Source: Oscheius onirici (lineage: Eukaryota; Nematoda; Chromadorea; Rhabditida; Rhabditidae). Taken from it: a stretch of 64,000 bases of DNA. Below are positions 11,277 through 22,181 of this stretch, piece by piece (position 1 is the stretch's first letter; each line of letters starts with the position of its first letter). The translations under genes and the position numbers were made by a program. The stretch is taken from contig OW051469.1 in assembly GCA_932521025.1 (NCBI GenBank), forward strand, positions 3,670,398-3,734,397, read 5' to 3'. The notes beneath the pieces were generated by a model. The model ran no database searches. It was not told the DNA's origin and saw only the letters and a list, made by a program, of their open reading frames with translations.

Positions 11277-12038
11277 TCACAAACTCTGTCATACAACTAA
11301 GCAGCGACAAGCTCAAAGTGGACGCCGATGCCAACGAGTTCAAAAAGAACGTTCTCTGGCTTCGTATGAGCGACTCACGTCTTCCCTACCTCGAGGAAAA
11401 CATGAAGAGGACGAACAAGCCTAAGCCGGGCTTCCTCGACAATCCGAAGAAGGACAAATCCGGAAAAGAAGCCGATACGAAATCGTTAGCTGTGGACAAT
11501 AAGAAGAATGCGAGTGAATCAAACGTTGCGGAGAAGAAGGAGAGCAAAGAGGAAAAAAGGGCGATGACAGGTTCGGAAAATCGAAAGACGTAGAAGTCAA
11601 GGCGGCCGCAAAGGATCCGAACTATCAGACACTGCAGGGAATGCTGAATGAGAACGTTTTTGGCGAAAATAAGAAGAAGGAGAAATTCAAAGCACCGCCA
11701 AAAGTGGAAAAAGCCAATTCCAAAGATCCACAGTACGAGACTTTGTGTGGACTCGGAAACGAACTCTTCAATGAGGAGATGAAAAAGTCGGAGAAGCCAA
11801 AGACCGAGAAAAAAAAGTTCAAAGAGCCAGCTAATGTCAGGAAGGCCGATTCCAAAGATCCTCAATATGAGGTAAATAACTGTTTGCGCGAAATAGTAAA
11901 ATACGTTTTTCAAAAAAAGCCAACCTTGTCTATTTTAAGACCCTGGCCGATTTTGGGAACGAGCTCTTCAATGAAGAGCCTAAAGAGACCGAAAGCAAGG
12001 CCAAGCCACAGAAGCCGGAGAAGAAGAAGTTCTGCTAA
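11277..12038 (+). pseudogene. Lys-rich tandem-repeat protein gene with frame breaks
   Basis: I do not recognise the family. CTTTTTCAG at 11268-11276 precedes an open frame that becomes very Lys/Glu-rich. It then carries at least four copies of a 35-45 residue unit with core KADSKDPQYETL followed by GNELFNEE. The frame is lost at an A6 run (11553-11558), where one more A would rejoin it to the repeat array. An intron at 11872-11939 rejoins TL-GNELFNEE. A later unit lacks about 8 nt relative to its neighbours, so the frame stops at TAA 12036-12038, although repeat homology continues to about 12120. Either a decaying gene or sequence errors would explain this. The 5' exons were not found. Confidence 0.55.
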
Positions 12039-12335
12039 TGTGAAGAAGGCCGATGCAAAGGATGATCCTCATTATGAGACACTTGCTGGGGTTCAGGACG
12101 ACATTTTCAAAGAAAAAGAAAATCTCAAATTATCAATAAAACTTTTCGAGAATTCCTTGTTCTAGATTGGTAAGCTCTGAAACAAGGATCTTGGTACGAA
12201 TAAGATTTGACAAGTTAGCTGTAGTCCTCTATGAATATAATCAATATGAATATCTTTGTTTTACTACATTTTACAGATTACAGATGGAACAGGAAAGGAA
12301 GACATAAATAACTAAAAGACAATGATCATAACATG

Positions 12336-12760
12336 CTACTTTTCATAGTGGATTCTAGGGGCAGCCAGGTAATTTTCAGAGAGTATGCCGTATCCGTACA
12401 CGGCATATGCTTCCTCGTCTTTTACTCTCCAATTCGGGGGAATTGGCTTTTCGCTGTTGTTGTATTGCATGATGTTCGTTAGGCGAGGGATCGAGTTTAT
12501 CATTCCTGATTCCAGCAGAGTCGCTCGTCCCCTCCCCATACCTCCGACGTAGCTTGAATGTAACTGGCTCGGTGGTCAATGTCTTTCCTGAACTGTGGTC
12601 TCAAATCGTCAAAGAACCCATCCAGAACTTTTATTCCATAACAATGCTCGGAATCTTCATTGACATTGGAAAGTTTTCATTGGAAATGATGAGATACAGA
12701 GTCCATAAAAAAGAGAATAGCAAAATTGTGTCTACGAGTTTTGATGTCGGCTATATCCGT
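12336..12760 (-). pseudogene. Fragment related to the paralogous genes at 12.9-13.8 and 19.1-20.3 kb
   Basis: On the minus strand two adjoining frames look coding. One runs through DSEHCYGIKVLDGFFDDL. A second, in another frame, ends YGYGILSENYLAAPRIHYEK followed by a stop. The second resembles the YFGYREQY exon of the gene at 19.1-20.3 kb. I could not join the two frames with matching splice phases. It may be the broken 3' end of a third family member. Confidence 0.35.
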
Positions 12761-12913
12761 TCCAGAGATCACAACAAGCACGAGGGTCAAGAGCAGCGTC
12801 GGGATCTCCGGTGTAACCAGAAAAGTCCAGAGGAATCAAGTCGGATAATTGTGTACACACTATTAGATCATTCAAAGAGCGGATATTTGGAAGGAACCGT
12901 ACCCAATTGGTAA

Positions 12914-13822
12914 CTAACATGACAAGATATACATTTTAGGAAACGACGGCCCCGGAACAGCGTCTAGCAATTCTTCTTTACTTCCGAGAAAGACGTCATG
13001 TTCGTGGTCCGTATATTCGTCATCCCAGTCTCCTGATTGCCACGTCTGAAAGTTTTCGAAATTTGATTTCAGCAGTAACATATACCTGAACCAGTTCGGC
13101 TATTTGTGCAGAGTCCAGCTTGATATGAGAACAATTTGCCCACTTGTTTCTCATTGGATGTTTCATCTGACTGAATATGTCGGGAATTCCGTCAAAATCC
13201 TCATAATAGGTCAACGAAAATGATAGAATGGAGTTGTTATCGCAAAGTTCGATATATTGGATGCTCCAAGATGGATTCCAGACAAATCCGATTATTATAT
13301 GTTCTTCCTTAAGAAGGTAGTGTAAATCAGATATCAAATTACTTACCCATGATAAGTCGTAAAAAATAGTTCCATGGTCGATCCAAATACTGAACTCTGT
13401 CGGTTTCTTTGTAAGGAGTTTGTTGAAACTTTTGCATAGACGCATTGAGCGAGCAAAGGCTCGGCAATGCATCTGAAAATTTAATTGCAGAGAGAAAAAA
13501 AAGTACAAATCTTGGAAAAGATTGCAACGAGATCCCTATCTCCCAGATTACTCAAATCTACTGCCTCCGGTAGAGGTAGAGAGTAAGTGGTTCGTTTTGC
13601 GACGACTGCAATGTACTGATCCTTCACATCAGTAGTCCACCATGGATCTATGTCCCTTATTTCGACGTGCTCCTCGAAATATTCCCTCTTTCGCTCGAAC
13701 TCGGCATCACTCAACTAATTGTAAGAAAAAAAGGGAGAAAAAGTTTTAAAAAAATTTACTCTGAGAATGTGTGCAGAGCTATCAGTGTAGAACTCTGGTG
13801 GAAAGTAGTACGGGCTCTGCAT
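12914..13822 (-). CDS. Unrecognised nematode family protein, paralog 1
   Basis: The proposed start at 13822 gives MQSPYYFPPEFYTDSSAHIL. After a short intron it continues LSDAEFERKREYFEEHV, then KDQYIAVVAKRTTYSLPLPE, and a later exon with SIWIDHGTIFYD. The last exon begins TWQSGDWDDEY and ends at a stop at 12914-12916. The gene at 19129-20320 shares the same blocks in the same order (LSDxEF, KRxTYSLxLPE, WQxGxW). There is no signal peptide or membrane span that I can see, and I do not recognise a domain. Exon limits are approximate. Confidence 0.6.
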
Positions 13823-14296
13823 TGCGACGAAATGAACTTTTTTCTGAGCTCGACAGCTACACGGGTCGAAAGACCAAATAACTATCGATTTTTAGAGTAA
13901 TTGGTTAGTCAAAATAGAAAAAAGCGAAATGTTCCCACCTTTCAAAAAGATTGTCCGAGTCCAAAGACCGAGTGATCTAGAAAACAGATATTTACCAGAG
14001 ACACAGCAGTAGAAATTTGCTGTTTTTCTTGAGAATTAGTTCAGTATCTTCTGATGTTCGTAAGGCTTCAACAGATTACAATAATCACGTGGATAAAGGA
14101 CAGGACCGCTATCCGTCCATAAGTTTTCTGGAAAGTGTCGCATTTTTGGCGAATGAAGTTTCTTCTGGTGTCTCACAGACAGACTCACAGACAGATTTCT
14201 GTACCGAATAGAATAGCAGGAAAGCAAAGGTTCGGTCAAAAAGACTGTTGAAACCAGGTCTTCCCAAGTCTTGAATACTGCTAAAAAATCTTTTAT
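13823..14296. other. Intergenic stretch, no feature seen
   Basis: This lies between the 5' end of the unrecognised paralog and the 3' end of the multi-lipocalin gene. A poly(A) signal for the latter overlaps its stop codon at 14292-14299 on the minus strand. Confidence 0.4.
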
Positions 14297-17200
14297 TCAA
14301 ACTGAACAGACATTGTCTCTCGTCTTGATTTGTGACTCTCTCGGCCAGATACAGGACTTTTCCACTTCAGCACGGAGCGCTCCCTCCAACTGGACATCCT
14401 TCCTCACCCAGAGACTGTACCGTCGTCCAACTAGATCACCGTCTCGGAGCATTATCATCCTCTCGTTCGTGACCTAATCTTCCAGTTTTTTGGATAAAAT
14501 GTAGAAACAAACGGAAATGTTCCCGGTAGAGAAGAGCTCCGAAGGAAAACGTAACGGTGAGCCCAAATTCTGGATGCTGAATCCGCCCCAGGCGTCAATT
14601 TCCATCGAGTACTTGAGCTCTCTTTCGCACTCTCCAAACCAACTGAAATTAAATTTAAAAAGAGTTTTCAAAATGTTTCCAACCTTTCCGAAGTGCAGAT
14701 GAATAGATGCTTTTCCGTGTCTTCCAGTTGACTGACTTCACATCTCTGATTCATGACATAGGTCGGGTCGGCGGCGTAAAGAAGCCATTCTCCGTGCAGT
14801 TCTTCAGCTACTTTCAGAGGTCCCGGGGCCAGACATGATGGCTTCTTGAAGGCTGGACAAGTGGAATTCTCGGGAGGAGTAACCACATTGAGACAGGGTA
14901 TCTGGCCAGTCAGCTGGGCTTCCTAGAAGATGGTTCTGTTCAGTCTCTATCTCTCTCACCTTGATCAGTACATCAGCTACCGTAGGATAAGCTGCTGGAT
15001 GAAGAAGCGCCACCTCTCCTGTCGGTAGTCTGGCCAGCAGACGATTTCTGGCCGAGAAGGAGACGTCCATGACCTCTCTGTCACAGCTACCATTCCCCTC
15101 CATTGTTCTGTCAAAGTTCAGTCCATTGAACTGAAGAAGGAAGGGATTGGGAAAGAGTTTAGATGAAGCCACTGAACGGTACTCGACAAAGCCGTACAGA
15201 GCCTAAAATTGGGAGTATTTAGTGAGTCAATCAGACTACCTTGATCTCCTCGACGGTATGATTCGTCCATTCGGCCATAGAGTTCCCTTCTTCAACATTA
15301 CTGCAAGCCTGCGGCTTGAGAGTCGAGTAATCATAGACACAGTCGTCTAAAACAAAAAGTAAAAGTCTCAAAGGATCTGACCATGAGTTCCAGTATGATA
15401 AAGAAAAGTGGGATCAATGCAGACAGACTTGGCCACAGTTTCCAGCACCGACAGCTCGGAATGGTCGATGCTCTCATGTCTCGATATGACATAAATTGCT
15501 TTTTCATCACAGCTTCCATCTTCCTTATAAGCCAAGCAAGAATAAGCCACTCCGACGTGACGATTGAAGAACAGAAAGCGGAAAACCATCGTGGTCGAGT
15601 TGCCAGTACTGGCCTCATAGTGCAGCTCGTAATGGTAGTCCGTTCCGTTTTCTATTTCTCTCATTGTGAAGACCCTTGTATAGCAGTCGAGTGGCTCACC
15701 GGGAAGGGCAGCAGATTGGAAGAGTCTCAAGACGGCCGTGGTATTGGAAGCGGCAAAGATCCGTCCAACCATGGCGTAGGTATCCAGAGCCATTTCATCG
15801 TATCGAGAGACGAGGAACCACGGACCGGCCTTCTCCATTGCAAAGAAATCAGCTTTGACACCTCGTTGCTGATGGATCAGGCATCTTGGCTCCTGGACAT
15901 CTGTCAGGATGTGAAGAACGTCAACATGACTCAAAGTGACCAGATCACGACGGAGTTTTGAAGTAGAGAAAATTTCTGCACCACATTGAGAGTGGAGATC
16001 GAACCAGCGGAGACTGTCCTTCTCGATACAGACCTTCTCGAGGGCTGGCATTATCATGGTCAGGTCGTGATGTTGAAAATGACGACTGCGGAGCATGACA
16101 CTGACATCGTGTTGGATGCACGTTCCGTTTGAGCTCTTCTTGTAACACCAGTAGAGGACAGCTCGTTGGTTGTCTGCGTAGAGAACTTGGTACTTGACTG
16201 AAAGAGGTTGCAAAGAAGGAGAGACAGTAAACTCACAGCTTAGTGTGTTCCGATGATTCGGAACAAGAGTGTAACTGTACTCTATCGTCACGTTGAGAGT
16301 ACTGTCATTCGACAGGCGAGCAATCCCAGAGCCTGGTCCAACACATTCACTGTTAGACTCTTTCTGGGCGTAGTACTTCAAGTGTAGATTCCAGGGACTA
16401 AAATTATTAATCAGATTCTGTAAAGACTCTTACTCGGTCTCGTTAGGAGTCAGAGTGATCACAGCTGACTGAAGAAAGATCTTTGGCTCTGCGTTGAGAT
16501 CAGCTGCAAAGTACCTAAAGAATTTTACTTTTTATGGAAAGATCTCACCAGACGCCTTGAAAAATGGCTGGAGAAATCGGGATCCATCCTTGTTGACCAG
16601 TACACTGACCAGGAAAGACGTCTTCTGCCGGCTTCTCCAAACATTCATCTGAAAATCAATGTTGGTGGAAAATTAGCTGAAAACGAACGGAAAGTGTTGA
16701 GATAAACCAAGTCGGTCGGATCAACACAGAGAGCCTGTAACTGGCGCTGAATCTCATGGATTGTGGGCTGGTCCATGTGGTCCTCGTCTGACCAGACGTA
16801 GATTCCTAATGATCTCAGTTTCTCTGTCTCTCAGAAACTTACTGTAGTCATCACAGCCTCCATCATCATCCACCAAAGCACATCTCATCGAAATGTACTC
16901 GTCCCCATTCTCCCAGATGATCTGACCAGACCCTAAACCCTCGATAGATTTTGAACAAAAACCAAGCATACAATCCATCTCGGCCACAGAGCCATTGAGT
17001 AGACTAAAGTTGGACTTGGCTGACAGTTTTCCATCCACCAGAGTCTGAGTCAAATTTGTGTCGAAGCACGTGTTTCGACGTAGCCACTGACATTTAGCGT
17101 GAGTCGGAGAGCCGTAAGAACAAGAAATGTGGGCGATTTGTTCGGCAGAGAGTAGGGGATCAATGTAGGCGACGACGGTCAGTACACGAAGATCTTCGAA

Positions 17201-18066
17201 GAATGTAGAGGCATTGCTCTCCTTGAAGACAAAGTTGGCCACTTTGCACTCGACGTCGACAAACTCGTTGTTTTCGTCAATAGAGGCATGGATCAGCTTC
17301 TGATCCTCGTCCACGATCTCGTCACCACAGGCAGCTGAAAAGTAGGTATACGCGTTTGTGAGAGACCCTTACTGTATGTTTCCAGTATTTTGAACTGAAG
17401 GATGTCGACACAGGCAGAGTCTTCGATCAACTTGGCCGATTTGAACAGTTCTTGCGTTTGTGGATGCCGAGAATTGCTCATAATCATGACAAGTTCCTCT
17501 CCAAGTTGGCAGTTTCCTAGGTTTTTCCTGCGTAACAGAATACAGAAAAGTACCTTTGGAATCCGGCTGTTGGCAGCCATAGACCACCAGATTCATTTCC
17601 TCGTTCTGCTCTCCGCTATAGCCGTGGTAGATGGCTCTCATTGGCACTGAAAAAAAAGGTGTCTTCCAGTCTCTCCATCTCTCTCCGGTCATTCTACTGA
17701 ACTTACTGCTAAAGAAGAGACCATTCTCAGTCCTGAGCTCCATTAAATATCCTTGTTCAGTCTTCTTCCATATTCCAAACAAGGGTGGTCTGCATTGAAG
17801 GTCGACCGAGTGATACTCGGTCATATTCAAGTGATCCCCATCGATTGTGAGTCGTATGAGAGAAGAGGTCACATTTGGAGGAAGAAAACTCCGACTGGCT
17901 GAAGTCTTTCGGGCAACAACGAACCAGGAACCTTCATACTGAACTTGGCTTGGTTTCGAATATGAAAAAGAGTGACCTGTTGTGGTTGTAGGTCAAGAAT
18001 GGGGACCTGTACTTCGCAAGAAAACACAATCGAGGCGAGACGAAAGATTAAAAGAAAAAGAAGCAT
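14297..18066 (-). CDS. Secreted protein with tandem lipocalin-like domains
   Basis: A signal peptide (MLLFLLIFRLASIVFS) starts at 18066; an in-frame upstream ATG lies at 18102. The first intron (17939-17976) leads into YEGSWFVVARK. Four GxW lipocalin entry motifs follow: GSWFVVARK (~17930), GVWYFAAD (~16530), GPWFLVSRY (~15835) and GEWLLYAAD (~14790). Each module ends with a paired-Cys strand and helix, for example GSCDEKAIYVISRH followed by SVCIDPTFLY. I count five or six modules, all with many N-glycosylation sites. A 37-nt intron near 17520-17556 and a 39-nt intron at 14474-14512 are needed to avoid stops. TGA at 14297-14299 overlaps an AATAAA. A role in binding small hydrophobic ligands outside the cell is inferred from the fold. 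Confidence 0.72.
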
Positions 18067-18289
18067 GGATTGGGTTGGACCCCGTAGGTGATCAATCAAC
18101 ATCGATCCTCAGGGACCAGGTGACTTTCTCTATGCTTGAGAGCACAGATGACGCGTGTGTTCGTCTGAAAGAAAAACAGAGGATTCCTATAAACCTGGTT
18201 ATTTATTGAAGCTTTCATGGCAGCTTAGCTTACAAAAACGAACAAATACATCGATTAAAATAAATTTAAGCAAAAAAAAAGCAACAGGT

Positions 18290-18375
18290 TAGGGAACGGA
18301 GCGGATCCGAACCCTTGACCTCTGGCATGATGGAATGTTGCAGAAGCCACTGTTCCACCAGTGCAAATAGCAAAA
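18290..18375 (-). repeat. tRNA-like sequence, minus strand
   Basis: Read on the minus strand, TGGTGGAACAGTGGCTTCTG resembles an A-box arm, and GGTCAAGGGTTCGGATCC has a good B box. The spacing is tRNA-like but the acceptor stem does not pair well. It is probably a tRNA-derived repeat. Confidence 0.45.
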
Positions 18376-18610
18376 GGATACAATCGTGATGAGACACCAG
18401 TTAGAAAACCGGTCGTTCCCAGGCCATGCTGGCTGTTGCCCTACTTGTGTTATCTATTCTTCAAGCACAGAATTTTTCAACGAGATGTTTATTGACAATG
18501 AAGGGCAAAAAGTCACAGAAATCAGTAGATCCATAAAAATGCAATTCCGATGCCACATCCCTGCATAAAGGTGTAGAAGGCTTGAGGATCGAACGGTGCC
18601 TCTGGATCAC

Positions 18611-18970
18611 CCAGGCTTGTTGATTGTGGGTTGTTGCGCTGCGCTGCGGTCTGAGCTGCGCTGCGGCCAGGTTGGACTTTGCGGCGGGCTAAAAACATTC
18701 ATTTCGCATTTTTTTCTGATTTTTTTTCTGACCAAATACAATGAAAATAGAAGAAAACTGCTATTTTTACCGAATTTCGTCAAAAATCCGCATTTTCTTC
18801 TATTTTTGTCGTCAGTTTTCGATTTTCTTCCAATTTTTCTGATGGCAAAACTAAATCTAATCGGGGGACGTATTTGGAAACAAAAAAAAATCAGAAAAAA
18901 TGCGAAATGAATTTTTTTAGCCCGCCGCAAAGTCCAACCTCGCCGCAGCGCAGGTTTTCAACAAGCCTGG
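18611..18970. mobile_element. Long-TIR MITE, copy 1 (360 bp)
   Basis: It begins CCAGGCTTGTTGA and ends CAACAAGCCTGG. Inverted similarity extends far inward through TTGGACTTTGCGGCGGGCTA and the mirrored TAGCCCGCCGCAAAGTCCAA, covering well over 100 bp per arm. A perfect 6-bp duplication GATCAC flanks it (18605-18610 and 18971-18976). A second copy lies at 57195-57482. There is no transposase. Confidence 0.88.
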
Positions 18971-19128
18971 GATCACCTCTATAGGAGGAATAATCAATGG
19001 GGTTAGTCTGATGAGATCTTCTTGATGTTCAATGAAATCAACCAGAGTTCGAATTTTGAAGTAGAGGTAAAGTTTGTCGGAAATTCGAGAATCCTGGAGG
19101 TAGCGATTTTCGGGGCTTCGAATCATGA

Positions 19129-20320
19129 TTAAGCCCAGATTTGGAGAATGTGAAGGAGGAATCCAACAAGCTTAATGAGCAATTCTTCGAATTTCGGTTG
19201 TAGGGTATAGATGTTGCTGAAATCCCATAGATGATGGTTGGTAGTTAGTTTTGTCACTCCGTGTGTCCAGGTTCCTGCTTGCCATTTCTGAAAAAAACAT
19301 TACAATCATTGTATATCTAATCATCGTAACGAACCTGCAAAATGGAAAAAGGCTTCCATGACAATATTGCTCCCGGTAACCAAAATATCCCATTACTTTG
19401 AACTGATAAGCTGTGGAATTTGTATATTTCTGAGCTCCTGAAATAATTTATGATTTAATTCTACTCGAAGCTCACCAGTTCCTTGACAATCTCCCATTGT
19501 CTCCCGAAATCAGTTGAACTGAAAGAAATTTCGCCTGGAAATTGCATCCATGACATCGTCTCCAGATTGTACCGAAACTCTATCGGCCGTTCAAAGACAC
19601 TCAGAGGTCCACTGCGCCTTTCCGCCCGTTCATTCCTTATGGTCAGTTTTGCGAATGGCCACTTCATCTGGTCGAGAAACATTCTGAGAGAATATCCGTT
19701 CCATGAAGGCCTTGTTTCCGAGAACGTGAATGGGAGGATTGAGCTTGGACAATTTAGAACAACCGCGGCACCGTTTCCACGAGAAAAAGCGAGTGTCTCA
19801 GCACCGAATTTTGTTTTGTATACCAGTACTCCCTCCCTGATCCTGATGCTGAATTTGGTAGTTTTGGCTTATCAGATGGTAGACATCTTTGGAGAGTCGT
19901 AGAGAGCAGACGAATGCACCTGAACTTGAAGTGATCAGCCGAGGACAAAATGGAAGACTGAGAGACTATCGACTAGAGAACAAACCTTGGAGAACACGGC
20001 CAATCGGCCCTTTGAGTCGAAATAAGTCAACGGTACTGGTTCTGGAAGCGAAAGAGAGTAGGTTTCTCGTTTCTCAAGAACTCTGATGTACTGATCTTCC
20101 ATATACTTTCCATTTCCCTGATAATATAATTTGGAATTTAGTATAACTGGAGGCAGTAGTTCTCTATACTTTCTCGTCCGGAACTCTTCGTCGCTCAACT
20201 GAAAGACATGATTTACAAGCTTTGAAAACAACTGACCTTGGAAATGTGTACATCGCTGTCGGTCCAGAAATCTTCAGGTAATTTTAAGTCCGGTATCTTA
20301 TGCATTCTTGTGATGTACAT
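19129..20320 (-). CDS. Unrecognised nematode family protein, paralog 2, one frame break
   Basis: The start at 20320 gives MYITRMHKIPDLKLPEDFW. Next comes LSDEEFRTRKYRELL after a 38-nt intron, then DQYIRVLEKRETYSLSLPEP, then after another intron a segment matching paralog 1, and finally KWQAGTWTHG in the last exon (stop 19129-19131). Near 19858-19868 an A4 run interrupts the frame. Alignment to paralog 1 (TEFSIWIDHG versus TKFSIRIREG) needs one extra A. Beyond this point a long open block (19461-19750) and a YFGYREQY exon follow. No known domain is recognised. The break is either a real lesion or a homopolymer error. Confidence 0.55.
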
Positions 20321-20825
20321 AATGGCTAGAAAGACTCATAAAGCTACACCAAAAAACATTACCGCTTCTGTACTTTCTTGGCCTGCTGACGCCACAAGAA
20401 ATCGATAGGTCTATGTGATTCGAATGCGAGCACTCTTAGGAGTTGGGATAATGACCCCCGCCCACGAGTGTCTCTGACGGTTGGTGATCCTCTGGGTCAC
20501 CATTAAATAATGGACTCAATCGTTATAACTATGCAACTGTGTAAGTAATGAATCTCTATACCAACTGTTAGTATGTAGGGAATATTCATCTATCCTTATT
20601 AGGCTCCTGTCTCTTCTTATCCCACTGAACCACCGCTAGTAGACTAGAGTCTAAACAGAGCAGTTGCCCTGAGTACCGACTGAATATATCCATATTTATT
20701 CATTTTCAATGGTGTTAGCTCAGCTGCATGACAGAGTTTGCCATCTTAAAAACATATTGCCGTGTTCTCCAAGTAATTACAATATTTGACAGGAGAAAAA
20801 GCCGCAGACTCGACAGTTAGACAGC
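20321..20825. other. Intergenic stretch, no feature seen
   Basis: I found no supported exon or repeat boundary between the 5' end of paralog 2 and the hairpin at 20831. Confidence 0.4.
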
Positions 20826-20830
20826 CAAAT

Positions 20831-20911
20831 ACCGTGTTTTTAAAAACAAGTTATTATTGCCTTCACGGGGTCAACCGGAAGGCAACAATAACTTGTTTTC
20901 AGAAACACGGT
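20831..20911. repeat. Near-perfect hairpin
   Basis: The arms ACCGTGTTTTTAAAAACAAG...TTGCCTTC and GAAGGCAACAATAACTTGTT...AACACGGT pair over about 33 bp around the short loop ACGGGGTCAACCG. Part of the right side (GGGGTCAACCGGAAGGCAAC) recurs at 11157-11176, so this is a dispersed fold-back element. Confidence 0.7.
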
Positions 20912-20961
20912 ATATAGAGGATGAGTCAAGTTGACGTCCGGGATCAATAGATAGTCAAGAG

Positions 20962-21056
20962 TCAGTAGAAGTCTCTAGCTCTGACGTTGACTTGAAAGTT
21001 CTGCGGGACATTGGTCATTCTTTCGCTTCTTTTGAGAGATGGAAGAGGGATGCCTT
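20962..21056 (-). pseudogene. Stray duplicate of the last P450 exon
   Basis: The minus strand encodes EGIPLPSLKRSERMTNVPQN through the RARDFY end, identical at the peptide level to the last exon at 8986-9080. A pyrimidine-rich CCTTTTCCAG acceptor precedes it, as in the intact gene, so genomic DNA rather than mRNA was copied. No upstream P450 exon is present nearby. It adjoins dispersed-repeat copy B. Confidence 0.8.
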
Positions 21057-21069
21057 CTGGAAAAGGATA

Positions 21070-21290
21070 GGCACTATAAATCATCCCTAGTGGTTCCGAT
21101 GGTCTCCACGAACAATACCAAACAACGCTGTTGATTCGTGGGATGCCATTTGGAACCGGGAAGACCGAGCAGGACACCATCTTGACGACGTGTGCTGAAT
21201 GTGGCGGATTCACAAACAAGCAGTCATTGTTGCAGGCTCTCTTCCAATATTAAAAGGTCGCAAGATTTTGGGTGGCGCTATTATTGCACT
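21070..21290 (+). repeat. Dispersed repeat, copy B
   Basis: This is the diverged second copy of 10385-10615, in the same orientation. Shared strings include GTGGCGGATTCAC and GGGTGGCGCTA. Confidence 0.65.
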
Positions 21291-21407
21291 GCAGAACGGG
21301 AAAAGTACCGTGACCTGGTAGAAAAGAGGATGACGATAAGAAAGAATTGTTTTTATTTTCACAAACTTGGCGAGTGCTTCTTGAAGCGCTCCTCAGTGAT
21401 TCTACCA

Positions 21408-21644
21408 ATGACAGAATCTACTGTGGAAATGGGGATTCCAATCTCAAAACTGCAACACAGCGGGATTGTTAAGTCATCACTCATGGCTCCAAGACCAGCG
21501 ATGCTCGTCTCTCCTGGGATTCCTCCAAGTCAAGCAGCCGTCTACTCGAACAAGAAGACAACCCCAATCAAGAAAATTTCTTCACGACTCGGACAGGCTG
21601 TCACTTGCTGGATGAGAAGAGGCTGGGCAGTGGTCGAGACCTGA
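21408..21644 (+). CDS. Small basic open frame, doubtful gene
   Basis: An ATG at 21408 opens 78 codons starting MTESTVEMGIPISKL and ending WAVVET. It has no signal peptide and no motif that I recognise. AATAAA at 21702-21707 lies 60 bases beyond the stop, which is the only extra support. It could be the last exon of a gene whose other exons I did not find, or chance. Confidence 0.22.
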   Translation: MTESTVEMGIPISKLQHSGIVKSSLMAPRPAMLVSPGIPPSQAAVYSNKKTTPIKKISSRLGQAVTCWMRRGWAVVET

Positions 21645-21649
21645 GAGCG

Positions 21650-22181
21650 GCGAAGGATTCCAAGAAACCACCGTTTCTACATAATACCCCTCGATTCTGT
21701 CAAATAAATTGTAAATAAGAAAGAAGACGTAGCTTGGTGGAGAAGACGATTGATCGAGTCTACTGGAAGAAGGACTGTAGACGACAAATAGCCAGACCAT
21801 CCAGCAAGAGAACACTGATGCCAAGTGAACAACACTGACTTATGATTAGACTTGACTTGTCAAAAACTTGACAAGTTCCGGAGTTAACTTTTTTGTTCTT
21901 GGGGGATTTCTAGTTTAACGATCTCGCTGTCCCTCTGCCCCTTGTTCACTTGACTACCTGACCCCAATGTCTGGTTCACCGTTGTGTACTCTCGTCTTTG
22001 ACACAGAAAACAAAGTTGTTATCAGATAAGTTCGTCTAACCAAATCCGTCATCAGTCTCTACCGAAATCACAAAACTTTGCAGATCGGTTCCGGAGTTCA
22101 ATCCGGTCTCTTCGCTCCTTCTCCTGTCCTGATAACGAGCTCCGATAAAAGGAGTCACAAACTCTCAGCTCCCGGAACAAG
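21650..22181. other. Intergenic stretch upstream of the lectin gene
   Basis: ACTTGTCAAAAACTTGACAAG near 21855 is a small palindrome. Similar TTGACAAGTC/GACTTGTCAA words cluster at 10730-10800. Nothing else is supported. Confidence 0.4.

Noticed and set aside
11386..11913. 175-codon Phe/Leu-rich frame on -
   Set aside because: It is the antisense of the Lys/Glu-rich repeat gene.
15383..15961. 192-codon frame on +
   Set aside because: Antisense shadow of the lipocalin gene exon, which has a signal peptide, GxW motifs and splice sites.
18607..18930. Long frames on both strands
   Set aside because: They lie inside the long-TIR MITE and mirror each other because of the inverted repeat.
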